Assembly (NCBI RefSeq): GCF_949987515.2 | Contig: NW_027192651.1 | Coordinates: 3,782,001 to 3,846,000, forward strand | Source of the DNA: Delphinus delphis | Lineage: Eukaryota > Chordata > Mammalia > Artiodactyla > Delphinidae | Direction of reading: 5' to 3' | DNA: 64,000 bases | Part shown: in pieces, positions 36,673-49,312 of the stretch | Layout: every line of letters starts with the position of its first letter | Position numbering within the stretch: the first letter of the stretch is position 1 | Program-made: the position numbers and the translations under genes | Notes under the pieces: generated by a model | What the model was told of the DNA's origin: nothing | Database searches by the model: none | Seen by the model: the letters and a program-made list of their open reading frames with translations, nothing else

Positions 36673-38252
36673 ATTCAGGTATGATGATTCTAACTGAAAT
36701 AAGTCACACAGAAAAAGAAACATCATAAGATATCAGTAATACACGGAATGTAAACTTGGCTACACAGGAACTGAATTACAGAACAGAACAGGGTCTCAAA
36801 TTTAGAAAACCAACTTATGCTTGCTTAAGGGGAAAGGTGAGTTGGGGTGCTGCATAAACCCAGAGATTGAAATGAGCACAGATAAAGTTCCTTAAGCCAA
36901 ATATGGAATAGACAAGAGCTACTCCTTGCTCAACGAAATGGACTCAACACCGCATATTAAACGCCTAAGAATGTACCTGACTAGTAAGTATCTTAAAACC
37001 TATGGATTGCTATGTCTCCGAAAGAGAATCAAGCATGTGTACAGGGGCATAAACGCAGCAGTGATAGGATTGGAGAGGTTCGGTGAGCAAATGAAGACCC
37101 TTTGAAGTCATATTGCATGGTACCCATTCCAAGGGTTTCAACTACCCAGGTTTAAGGTATTCTTCCTTCAGCTAAAACATGCATGTGGAACCTAGAGTAT
37201 GATCAACCATGTGATCGGGAGACGTGTTCAAATATGTCCCAGTTTTCGTACCCTGGTACTCGGGTGCAACATTCCAGACGCTTTACTAACACTCTCCCGA
37301 CTTGGAGAGTCAGTCCCATTAACCTCCTGTTTGGCCCAGTTTGCAATTTCTGCGGAAGATGAACAGGAATAGCGAGAACCAATGAGAGGCTAGCTGAAGG
37401 TGTCTGGACGGACAAATTTAACTCTCATTTCTCACCAGGAAGAGGAATTAACCAAAGGCTCAGCGTGCCGTGCCGGAACCAGATTAGGGCCTGAAGCCAT
37501 CCTGCGGTGTTGCGGCCAGCTCAAAAGAAAGCGAGTTGAAGAAAGGAGCTCAGGGGCACTGTAATTCACAAACCTGCAGAGTTATAAATGACAGCTATCG
37601 TCCAAAAATAGACTGAAGTAAGGCTGCCAAGAGGACTTGAAAGCGGGGCAGAATTGCAGGAAACCGATTTCAGGAGGTAGACTGGAATTGCATTGAAAGC
37701 ATAGGAAAAGAGGCAGAACGTCCACAATGATGCACTTGGCCAAAAAGGGCGTATGCGTTTTTTCCTGAATATATTCAGGAAAAAACGCATACGCACTTTT
37801 TGGCCAACCAAGCAAGCTTGCAAAGGAAATCTGCACTACAATGAAGTCTCACTTCCCCCCGGTCAAAAGGGCCATCTGAAAAAAGTGTAAAATCCAGAAA
37901 GGCAGGACAGGACATGGAGAACTGGGAGCCTTGTTATGCTGATGGGCGGGATGTAAATTACCAACAGACACTCAGGAGAAGTGTATGGTGTTTCCTGAAA
38001 CATCTAAAAAACAAAGCAACAGAGCCTAGGGCACTGCCACTTATGGTCCTATAGCTTAGGGAAATTAAAATCAAAAAGACACAGCCACCCCAAAGTTTGG
38101 GATGCCTCTGTTTACAAGAACCTCGTTTACAGTACAAGTTCAACATCGCAGAAAGTGAAAAATGGATAAAGAAGTTGTGGTATTTACTTACAAAGCAATA
38201 TCACTCAGCAATGAAATCTATGTCATCAGGCCCTTAGGAGCACAATGAGTGG
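36673..38252 (+). repeat. Satellite unit U21 (1,580 bp)
   Basis: Counterpart of U8 (ATTCCAAGGG, CATTTCTCACC). Palindrome 37736-37807 has one mismatch, in the right arm (CGCACTTTTT), whereas U8's single mismatch is in the left arm. TTGGGATGCC replaces the TTGGGACGCC of U8. Confidence 0.95.
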
Positions 38253-39832
38253 ATTCAGGTATGATGATTCTAACTGAAATAAGTCACACAGAAAAAGAAA
38301 CATCATAAGATATCAGTAATACACGGAATGTAAACTTGGCTACACAGGAACTGAATTACAGAACAGAACAGGGTCTCAAATTTAGAAAACCAACTTATGC
38401 TTGCTTAAGGGGAAAGGTGAGTTGGGGTGCTGCATAAACCCAGAGATTGAAATGAGCACAGATAAAGTTCCTTAAGACAAATATGGAATAGACAAGAGCT
38501 ACTCCTTGCTCAACGAAATGGACTCAACACCGCATATTAAACGCCTAAGAATGTACCTGACTAGTAAGTATCTTAAAACCTATGGATTGCTATGTCTCCG
38601 AAAGAGAATCAAGCATGTGTACAGGGGCATAAACGCAGCAGTGATAGGATTGGAGAGGTTCGGTGAGCAAATGAAGACCCTTTGAAGTCATATTGCATGG
38701 TACCCATTCCACGGGTTTCAACTACCCAGGTTTAAGGTATTCTTCCTTCAGCTAAAACATGCATGTGGAACCTAGAGTATGATCAACCATGTGATCGGGA
38801 GACGTGTTCAAATATGTCCCAGTTTTCGTACCCTGGTACTCGGGTGCAACATTCCAGACGCTTTACTAACACTCTCCCGACTTGGAGAGTCAGTCCCTTT
38901 AACTTCCTGTTTGGCCCAGTTTGCAATTTCTGCGGAAGATGAACAGGAATAGCGAGAACCAATGAGAGGCTAGCTGAAGGTGTCTGGACGGGCAAATTTA
39001 ACTCTCATTTCCCACCAGGAAGAGGAATTAACCAAAGGCTCAGCGTGCCGTGCCGGAATCAGATTAGGGCCTGAAGCCATCCTGCGGTGTTGCGGCCAGC
39101 TCAAAAGAAAGCGAGTTGAAGAAAGGAGCTCAGGGGCACTGTAATTCACAAACCTGCAGAGTTATAAATGACAGCTATCGTCCAAAAATAGACTGAAGTA
39201 AGGCTGCCAAGAGGACTTGAAAGCGGGGCAGAATTGCAGGAAACCGATTTCAGGAGGTAGACTGGAATTGCATTGAAAGCATAGGAAAAGAGGCAGAACG
39301 TCCACAATGATGCACTTGGCCAAAAAGGGCATATGCGTTTTTTCCTGAATATATTCAGGAAAAAACGCATACGCACTTTTTGGCCAACCAAGCAAGCTTG
39401 CAAAGGAAATCTGCACTACAATGAAGTCTCACTTCCCCCCGGTCAAAAGGGCCATCTGAAAAAAGTGTAAAATCCAGAAAGGCAGGACAGGCCATGGAGA
39501 ACTGGGAGCCTTGTTATGCTGATGGGCGGGATGTAAATTACCAACAGACACTCAGGAGAAGTGTATGGTGTTTCCTGAAACATCTAAAAAACAAAGCAAC
39601 AGAGCCTAGGGCACTGCCACTTATGGTCCTATAGCTTAGGGAAATTAAAATCAAAAAGACACAGCCACCCCAAAGTTTGGGATGCCTCTGTTTACAAGAA
39701 CCTCGTTTACAGTACAAGTTCAACATCACAGAAAGTGAAAAATGGATAAAGAAGTTGTGGTATTTACTTACAAAGCAATATCACTCAGCAATGAAATCTA
39801 TGTCATCAGGCCCTTAGGAGCACAATGAGTGG
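38253..39832 (+). repeat. Satellite unit U22 (1,580 bp)
   Basis: Palindrome 39316-39387 with the U7-type two mismatches. CTTAAGACAAAT at about 38471 is shared only with U27 at an offset of 7,900 bp. CAACATCACAG near 39721 is private. Confidence 0.95.
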
Positions 39833-41412
39833 ATTCAGGTATGATGATTCTAACTGAAATAAGTCACACAGAAAAAGAAACATCATAAGATATCAGTAAT
39901 ACACAGAATGTAAACTTGGCTACACAGGAACTGAATTACAGAACAGAACAGGGTCTCAAATTTAGAAAACCAACTTATGCTTGCTTAAGGGGAAAGGTGA
40001 GTTGGGGTGCTGCATAAAACCAGAGATTGAAATGAGCACAGATAAAGTTCCTTAAGCCAAATATGGAATAGACAAGAGCTACTCCTTGCTCAACGAAATG
40101 GACTCAACACCGCATATTAAACGCCTAAGAATGTACCTGACTAGTAAGTATCTTAAAACCTATGGATTGCTATGTCTCCGAAAGAGAATCAAGCATGTGT
40201 ACAGGGGCATAAACGCAGCAGTGATAGGATTGGAGAGGTTCGGTGAGCAAATGAAGACCCTTTGAAGTCATATTGCATGGTACCCATTCCACGGGTTTCA
40301 ACTACCCAGGTTTAAGGTATTCTTCCTTCAGCTAAAACATGCATGTGGAACCTAGAGTATGATCAACCATGTGATCGGGAGACGTGTTCAAATATGTCCC
40401 AGTTTTCGTACCCTGGTACTCGGGTGCAACATTCCAGACGCTTTACTAACACTCTCCCGACTTGGAGAGTCAGTCCCATTAACCTCCTGTTTGGCCCAGT
40501 TTGCAATTTCTGCGGAAGATGAACAGGAATAGCGAGAACCAATGAGAGGCTAGCTGAAGGTGTCTGGACGGACAAATTTAACTCTCATTTCCCACCAGGA
40601 AGAGGAATTAACCAAAGGCTCAGCGTGCCGTGCCGGAACCAGATTAGGGCCTGAAGCCATCCTGCGGTGTTGCGGCCAGCTCAAAAGAAAGCGAGTTGAA
40701 GAAAGGAGCTCAGGGGCACTGTAATTCACAAACCTGCAGAGTTATAAATGACAGCTATCGTCCAAAAATAGACTGAAGTAAGGCTGCCAAGAGGACTTGA
40801 AAGCGGGGCAGAATTGCAGGAAACCGATTTCAGGAGGTAGACTGGAATTGCATTGAAAGCATAGGAAAAGAGGCAGAACGTCCACAATGATGCACTTGGT
40901 CAAACAGGGCGTATGCGTTTTTTCCTGAATATATTCAGGAAAAAACGCATACGCCCTTTTTGGCCAACCAAGCAAGCTTGCAAAGGAAATCTGCACTACA
41001 ATGAAGTCTCACTTCCCCCCGGTCAAAAGGGCCATCAGAAAAAAGTGTAAAATCCAGAAAGGCAGGACAGGTCATGGAGAACTGGGAGCCTTGTTATGCT
41101 GATGGGCGGGATGTAAATTACCAACAGACACTCAGGAGAAGTGTATGGTGTTTCCTGAAACATCTAAAAAACAAAGCAACAGAGCCTAGGGCACTGCCAC
41201 TTATGGTCCTATAGCTTAGGGAAATTAAAATCAAAAAGACACAGCCACCCCAAAGTTTGGAACGGCTCTGTTTATAAGAACCTCGTTTACAGTACAAGTT
41301 CAACATCGCAGAAAGTGAAAAATGGATAAAGAAGTTGTGGTATTTACTTACAAAGCAATATCACTCAGCAATGAAATCTGTGTCATCAGGCCCTTAGCAG
41401 CACAATGAGTGG
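39833..41412 (+). repeat. Satellite unit U23 (1,580 bp)
   Basis: Palindrome 40896-40967 with TTGGTCAAACAGGG as in U10 and U28. ACACAGAATG at the start is shared only with U28. GCCATCAGAAA and ACAGGTCATGG match U10. Confidence 0.95.
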
Positions 41413-42992
41413 ATTCAGGTATGATGATTCTAACTGAAATAAGTCACACAGAAAAAGAAACATCATAAGATATCACTAATACACGGATTGTAAACTTGGC
41501 TACACAGGAACTGAATGACAGAACAGAACAGGGTCTCAAATTTAGAAAACCAACTTATGCTTGCTTAAGGGGAAAGGTGAGTTGGGGTGCTGCATAAAAC
41601 CAGAGATTGAAATGAGCACAGATAAAGTTCCTTAAGCCAAATATGGAATAGACAAGAGCTACTCCTTGCTCAACGAAATGGACTCAAAACCGCATATTAA
41701 ACGCCTAAGAATGTACCTGACTAGTAAGTATCTTAAAACCTATGGATTGCTATGTCTCCGAAAGAGAATCAAGCATGTGTACAGGGGCATAAATGCAGCA
41801 GTGATAGGATTGGAGAGGTTCGGTGAGCAAATGAAGACCCTTTGAAGTCATATTGCATGGTACCCATTCCACGGGTTTCAACTACCCAGGTTTAAGGTAT
41901 TCTTCCTTCAGCTAAAACATGCATGTGGAACCTAGAGTATGATCAACCATGTGATCGGGAGACGTGTTCAAATATGTCTCAGTTTTCGTACCCTAGTACT
42001 TGGGTGCAACATTCCAGACGCTTTACTAACACTCTCCCGAGTTGGAGAGTCAGTCCCTTTAACCTCCTGTTTGGCCCAGTTTGCAATTTCTGCGGAAGAT
42101 GAACAGGAATAGCGAGAACCAATGAGAGACTAGCTGCAGGTGTCTGGACGGGCAAATTTAACTCTCATTTCCCACCAGGAAGAGGAAATAACCAAAGGCT
42201 CAGCGTTCCGTACCAGAATCAGATTAGGGCCTGAAGCCATCCTGCGGTGTTGCGGCCAGCTCAAAAGAAAACGAGTTGAAGAAAGTAGCTCAGGGGCACT
42301 GTAATTCACAAACCTGCAGAGTTATAAATGACAGCTATCGTCCAAAAATAGACTGAAGTAAGGCTGCCAAGAGGACTTGAAAGCAGGGCAGAATTGCAGG
42401 AAACCGATTTCAGGAGGTAGACTGGAATTGCATTGAAAGCATAGGAAAAGAGGCAGAACGTCCACAATGATGCACTTGGCCAAAAAGGGCGTATGCGTTT
42501 TTTCCTGAATATATTCAGGAAAAAACGCATACGCCCTTTTTGGCCAACCAAGCAAGCTTGCAAAGGAAATCTGCACTACAATGAAGTCTCACTTCCCCCC
42601 GGTCAAAAGGGCCATCTGAAAAAAGTGTAAAATCCAGAAAGGCAGGACAGGCCATGGAGAACTGGGAGCCTTGTTATGCTGATGGGCGGGATGTAAATTG
42701 CCAACAGACACTTGGGAGAAGTGTATGGTGTTTCCTGAAACATCTAAAAAACAAAGCAACAGAGCCTAGGGCACTGCCACTTATGGTCCTATAGCTTAGG
42801 GAAATTAAAATCAAAAAGACACAGCCACCCCAAAGTTTGGGACGCCTCTGTTTACAAGAACCTCGTTTACAGTACAAGTTCAACATCGCAGAAAGTGAAA
42901 AATGGATAAAGAAGTTGTGGTATTTACTTACAAAGCAATATCACTCAGCAATGAAATCTGTGTCATCAGGCCCTTAGCAGCACAATGAGTGG
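41413..42992 (+). repeat. Satellite unit U24 (1,580 bp)
   Basis: Counterpart of U11 (CCCTAGTACTTGG, AAAGTAGCTC). Perfect palindrome 42476-42547. It also has GAGGAAATAACC and GAAAGCAGGG, which U11 lacks and U5-type units have, so it is a patchwork of two types. CCCGAGTTGG is private. Confidence 0.95.
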
Positions 42993-44572
42993 ATTCAGGT
43001 ATGATGATTCTAACTGAAATAAGTCACACAGAAAAAGAAACATCATAAGATATCAGTAATACACGGAATGTAAAGTTGGCTACACAGGAACTGAATGACA
43101 GAACAGAACAGGTTCTCAAATTTAGAAAACCAACTTATGCTTGCTTAAGGGTAAAGGTGAGTTGGGGTGCTGCATAAAACCAGAGATTGAAATGAGCACA
43201 GATAAAGTTCCTTAAGCCAAATATGGAATAGACAAGAGCTACTCCTTGCTCAACGAAATGGACTCAACACCCCATATTAAACGCCTAAGAATGTACCTGA
43301 CTAGTAAGTATCTTAAAACCTATGGATTGCTATGTCTCCGAAAGAGAATCAAGCATGTGTACAGGGGCATAAACGCAGCAGTGATAGGATTGGAGAGGTT
43401 CGGTGAGCAAATGAAGACCCTTTGAAGTCACATTGCATGGTACCCATTCCACGGGTTTCAACTACCCAGGTTTAAGGTATTCTTCCTTCAGCTAAAACAT
43501 GCATGTGGAACCTAGAGTATGATCAACCATGTGATCGGGAGACGTGTTCAAATATGTCCCAGTTTTCGTACCCTGGTACTCGGGTGCCACATTCCAGACG
43601 CTTTACTAACACTCTCCCAACTTGGAGAGTCAGTCCCTTTAACTTCCTGTTTGGCCCAGTTTGCAATTTCTGCGGAAGATGAACAGGAATAGCGAGAACC
43701 AATGAGAGACTAGCTGGAGGTGTCTGGACGGGCAAATTTAACTCTCATTTCCCACCAGGAAGAGGAATTAACCAAAGGCTCAGCGTGCCGTACCGGAACC
43801 AGATTAGGGCCTGAAGCCATCCTGCGGTGTTGCGGCCAGCTCAAAAGAAAGCGAGTGGAAGAAAGGAGCTCAGGGGCACTGTAATTCACAAACCTGCAGA
43901 GTTATAAATGACAGCTATCGTCCAAAAATAGACTGAAGTAAGGCTGCCAAGAGGACTTGAAAGCGGGGCAGAATTGCAGGAAACCGATTTCAGGAGGTAG
44001 ACTGGAATTGCATTGAAAGCATAGGAAAAGAGGCCGAACGTCCACAATGATGCACTTGGCGAAAAAGGGCGTATGTGTTTTTTCCTGAATATATTCAGGA
44101 AAAAACGCATACGCCCTTTTTGGCCAACCAAGCAAGCTTGCAAAGGAAATCTGCACTACAATGAAGTCTCACTTCCCCCCGGTCAAAAGGGCCATCTGAA
44201 AAAAGTGTAAAATCCAGAAAGGCAGGACAGGCCATGGAGAACTGGGAGCCTTGTTATACTGATGGGCGGGATGTAAATTGCCAACAGACACTCGGGAGAA
44301 GTGTATGGTGTTTCCTTAAACATCTAAAAAACAAAGCAACAGAGCCTAGGGCACTGCCACTTATGGTCCTATAGCTTAGGGAAATTAAAATCAAAAAGAC
44401 ACAGCCACCCCAAAGTTTGGAACGGCTCTGTTTACAAGAACCTCGTTTACAGTACAAGTTCAACATCGCAGAAAGTGAAAAATGGATAAAGAAGTTGTGG
44501 TATTTACTTACAAAGCAATATCACTCAGCAATGAAATCTGTGTCATCAGGCCCTTAGCAGCACAATGAGTGG
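42993..44572 (+). repeat. Satellite unit U25 (1,580 bp)
   Basis: Counterpart of U12 at 22,713 bp and of U29 at 6,320 bp, with GTGCCACATT, CTCCCAACTT and AGGCCGAACG. Palindrome 44056-44127 has the two U12-type changes. Confidence 0.95.
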
Positions 44573-46152
44573 ATTCAGGTATGATGATTCTAACTGAAAT
44601 AAGTCACACAGAAAAAGAAACATCATAAGATATCAGTAATACACGGAATGTAAAGTTGGCTACACAGGAACTGAATGACAGAACAGAACAGGTTCTCAAA
44701 TTTAGAAAACCAACTTATGCTTGCTTAAGGGTAAAGGTGAGTGGGGGTGCTGCATAAAACCAGAGATTGAAATGAGGACAGATAAATTTCCTTAAGCCAA
44801 ATATGGAATAGACAAGAGCTACTCCTTGCTCAACGAAATGGACTCAACACCCCATATTAAACGCCTAAGAATGTACCTGACTAGTAAGTATCTTAAAACC
44901 TATGGATTGCTATGTCTCCGAAAGAGAATCAAGCATGTGTACAGGGGCATAAACGCAGCAGTGATAGGATTGGAGAGGTTCGGTGAGCAAATGAAGACCC
45001 TTTGAAGTCATATTGCATGGTACCCATTCCACGGGTTTCAACTACCCAGGTTTAAGGTATTCTTCCTTCAGCTAAAACATGCATGTGGAACCTAGAGTGT
45101 GATCAACCATGTGATCGGGAGACGTGTTCAAATATGTCCCAGTTTTCGTACCCTGGTACTCGGGTGCAACATTCCAGATGCTTTACTAACACTCTCCCGA
45201 CTTGGAGAGTCAGTCCCTTTAACCTCCTGTTTGGTCCAGTTTGCAATTTCTGCGGAAGATGAACAGGAATAGCGAGAACCAATGAGAGGCTAGCTGGAGG
45301 TGTCTGGACGGGCAAATTTAACTCTCATTTCCCACCAGGAAGAGGAATTAACCAAAGGCTCAGCGTGCCGTGCCGGAACCAGATTAGGGCCTGAAGCCTT
45401 CCTGCGGTGTTGCGGCCAGCTCAAAAGAAAGCGAGTTGAAGAAAGGAGCTCAGGGGCACTGTAATTCACAAACCTGCAGAGTTATAAATGACAGGTATCG
45501 TCCAAAAATAGACTGAAGTAAGGCTGCCAAGAGGACTTGAAAGCGGGGCAGAATTGCAGGAAACCGATTTCAGGAGGTAGACTGGAATTGCATTGAAAGC
45601 ATAGGAAAAGAGGCAGAACGTCCACAATGATGCACTTGGCCAAAAAGGGCGTATGCGTTTTTTCCTGAATATATTCAGGAAAAAACGCATACGCCCTTTT
45701 TGGCCAACCAAGCAAGCTTGCAAAGGAAATCTGCACTACAATGAAGTCTCACTTCCCCCCGGTCAAAAGGGCCATCTGAAAAAAGTGTAAAATCCAGAAA
45801 GGCAGGACAGGACATGGAGAACTGGGAGCCTTGTTATGCTGATGGGCGGGATGTAAATTACCAACAGACACTCAGGAGAAGTGTATGGTGTTTCCTGAAA
45901 CATCTAAAAAACAAAGCAACAGAGCCTAGGGCACTGCCACTTATGGTCCTATAGCTTAGGGAAATTAAAATCAAAAAGACACAGCCACCCCAAAGTTTGG
46001 GATGCCTCTGTTTACAAGAACCTCGTTTACAGTACAAGTTCAACATCGCAGAAAGTGAAAAATGGATAAAGAAGTTGTGGTATTTACTTACAAAGCAATA
46101 TCACTCAGCAATGAAATCTATGTCATCAGGCCCTTAGGAGCACAATGAGTGG
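44573..46152 (+). repeat. Satellite unit U26 (1,580 bp, chimeric)
   Basis: The first part matches U13 at 22,713 bp (GAGTGGGGGTG, GAGTGTGATC, GACAGGTATC; perfect palindrome 45636-45707). The last part has TTGGGATGCC like U21, not the TTGGGACGCC of U13. The type switch is between the palindrome and about 46,003, and the 22,713-bp correspondence ends here. Confidence 0.95.
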
Positions 46153-47732
46153 ATTCAGGTATGATGATTCTAACTGAAATAAGTCACACAGAAAAAGAAA
46201 CATCATAAGATATCAGTAATACACGGAATGTAAACTTGGCTACACAGGAACTGAATTACAGAACAGAACAGGGTCTCAAATTTAGAAAACCAACTTATGC
46301 TTGCTTAAGGGGAAAGGTGAGTTGGGGTGCTGCATAAACCCAGAGATTGAAATGAGCACAGATAAAGTTCCTTAAGACAAATATGGAATAGACAAGAGCT
46401 ACTCCTTGCTCAACGAAATGGACTCAACACCGCATATTAAACGCCTAAGAATGTACCTGACTAGTAAGTATCTTAAAACCTATGGATTGCTATGTCTCCG
46501 AAAGAGAATCAAGCATGTGTACAGGGGCATAAACGCAGCAGTGATAGGATTGGAGAGGTTCGGTGAGCAAATGAAGACCCTTTGAAGTCATATTGCATGG
46601 TACCCATTCCACGGGTTTCAACTACCCAGGTTTAAGGTATTCTTCCTTCAGCTAAAACATGCATGTGGAACCTAGAGTATGATCAACCATGTGATCGGGA
46701 GACGTGTTCAAATATGTCCCAGGTTTCGTACCCTGGTACTCGGGTGCAACATTCCAGACGCTTTACTAACACTCTCCCCACTTGGAGAGTCAGTCCCTTT
46801 AACTTCCTGTTTGGCCCAGTTTGCAATTTCTGCGGAAGATGAACAGGAATAGCGAGAACCAATGAGAGGCTAGCTGAAGGTGTCTGGACGGGCAAATTTA
46901 ACTCTCATTTCCCACCAGGAAGAGGAATTAACCAAAGGCTCAGCGTGCCGTGCCGGAATCAGATTAGGGCCTGAAGCCATCCTGCGGTGTTGCGGCCAGC
47001 TCAAAAGAAAGCGAGTTGAAGAAAGGAGCTCAGGGGCACTGTAATTCACAAACCTGCAGAGTTATAAATGACAGCTATCGTCCAAAAATAGACTGAAGTA
47101 AGGCTGCCAAGAGGACTTGAAAGCGGGGCAGAATTGCAGGAAACCGATTTCAGGAGGTAGACTGGAATTGCATTGAAAGCATAGGAAAAGAGGCAGAACG
47201 TCCACAATGATGCACTTGGCCAAAAAGGGCATATGCGTTTTTTCCTGAATATATTCAGGAAAAAACGCATACGCACTTTTTGGCCAACCAAGCAAGCTTG
47301 CAAAGGAAATCTGCACTACAATGAAGTCTCACTTCCCCCCGGTCAAAAGGGCCATCTGAAAAAAGTGTAAAATCCAGAAAGGCAGGACAGGCCATGGAGA
47401 ACTGGGAGCCTTGTTATGCTGATGGGCGGGATGTAAATTACCAACAGACACTCAGGAGAAGTGTATGGTGTTTCCTGAAACATCTAAAAAACAAAGCAAC
47501 AGAGCCTAGGGCACTGCCACTTATGGTCCTATAGCTTAGGGAAATTAAAATCAAAAAGACACAGCCACCCCAAAGTTTGGGATGCCTCTGTTTACAAGAA
47601 CCTCGTTTACAGTACAAGTTCAACATCGCAGAAAGTGAAAAATGGATAAAGAAGTTGTGGTATTTACTTACAAAGCAATATCACTCAGCAATGAAATCTA
47701 TGTCATCAGGCCCTTAGGAGCACAATGAGTGG
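46153..47732 (+). repeat. Satellite unit U27 (1,580 bp)
   Basis: Copy of U22 at 7,900 bp (CTTAAGACAAAT). Palindrome 47216-47287 with the U7-type two mismatches. CCCAGGTTTCG at about 46719 is private. Confidence 0.95.
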
Positions 47733-49312
47733 ATTCAGGTATGATGATTCTAACTGAAATAAGTCACACAGAAAAAGAAACATCATAAGATATCAGTAAT
47801 ACACAGAATGTAAACTTGGCTACACAGGAACTGAATTACAGAACAGAACAGGGTCTCAAATTTAGAAAACCAACTTATGCTTGCTTAAGGGGAAAGGTGA
47901 GTTGGGGTGCTGCATAAAACCAGAGATTGAAATGAGCACAGATAAAGTTCCTTAAGCCAAATATGGAATAGACAAGAGCTACTCCTTGCTCAACGAAATG
48001 GACTCAACACCGCATATTAAACGCCTAAGAATGTACCTGACTAGTAAGTATCTTAAAACCTATGGATTGCTATGTCTCCGAAAGAGAATCAAGCATGTGT
48101 ACAGGGGCATAAACGCAGCAGTGATAGGATTGGAGAGGTTCGGTGAGCAAATGAAGACCCTTTGAAGTCATATTGCATGGTACCCATTCCACGGGTTTCA
48201 ACTACCCAGGTTTAAGGTATTCTTCCTTCAGCTAAAACATGCATGTGGAACCTAGAGTATGATCAACCATGTGATCGGGAGACGTGTTCAAATATGTCCC
48301 AGTTTTCGTACCCTGGTACTCGGGTGCAACATTCCAGACGCTTTACTAACACTCTCCCGACTTGGAGAGTCAGTCCCATTAACCTCCTGTTTGGCCCAGT
48401 TTGCAATTTCTGCGGAAGATGAACAGGAATAGCGAGAACCAATGAGAGGCTAGCTGAAGGTGTCTGGACGGACAAATTTAACTCTCATTTCCCACCAGGA
48501 AGAGGAATTAACCAAAGGCTCAGCGTGCCGTGCCGGAACCAGATTAGGGCCTGAAGCCATCCTGCGGTGTTGCGGCCAGCTCAAAAGAAAGCGAGTTGAA
48601 GAAAGGAGCTCAGGGGCACTGTAATTCACAAACCTGCAGAGTTATAAATGACAGCTATCGTCCAAAAATAGACTGAAGTAAGGCTGCCAAGAGGACTTGA
48701 AAGCGGGGCAGAATTGCAGGAAACCGATTTCAGGAGGTAGACTGGAATTGCATTGAAAGCATAGGAAAAGAGGCAGAACGTCCACAATGATGCACTTGGT
48801 CAAACAGGGCGTATGCGTTTTTTCCTGAATATATTCAGGAAAAAACGCATACGCCCTTTTTGGCCAACCAAGCAAGCTTGCAAAGGAAATCTGCACTACA
48901 ATGAAGTCTCACTTCCCCCCGGTCAAAAGGGCCATCTGTAAAAAGTGTAAAATCCAGAAAGGCAGGACAGGCCATGGAGAACTGGGAGCCTTGTTATGCT
49001 GATGGGCGGGATGTAAATTGCCAACAGACACTCGGGAGAAGTGTATGGTGTTTCCTGAAACATCTAAAAAACAAAGCAACAGAGCCTAGGGCACTGCCAC
49101 TTATGGTCCTATAGCTTAGGGAAATTAAAATCAAAAAGACACAGCCACCCCAAAGTTTGGGACGCCTCTGTTTACAAGAACCTCGTTTACAGTACAAGTT
49201 CAACATCGCAGAAAGTGAAAAATGGATAAAGAAGTTGTGGTATTTACTTACAAAGCAATATCACTCAGCAATGAAATCTGTGTCATCAGGCCCTTAGCAG
49301 CACAATGAGTGG
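47733..49312 (+). repeat. Satellite unit U28 (1,580 bp, chimeric)
   Basis: First part is U23 type through the palindrome left arm (48796-48867, TTGGTCAAACAGGG). From GCCATCTG at 48931 on it is U24 type, at an offset of 6,320 bp. The switch lies between 48,805 and 48,937, an interval that includes the palindrome centre. CTGTAAAAAG is private and sits just after the switch interval. Confidence 0.95.

Larger units (their letters stand above)
25020..47732 (+). repeat. Higher-order block, copy 2 (U15-U27, 22,713 bp)
   Basis: Repeats copy 1 with one internal 3,884-bp duplication (18,829 + 3,884 = 22,713). The correspondence with copy 1 breaks inside U26, after which U26b-U28a match U21b-U23a at 7,900 bp. 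Counterpart units are not identical; most differences are bases present elsewhere in the array. Confidence 0.85.

Noticed and set aside
25020..47732. Large duplication as a pure assembly artefact
   Set aside because: Counterpart units differ at many diagnostic sites, and the offsets change at specific chimeric units, which a simple duplicated contig would not show. Read-level support is still unknown.
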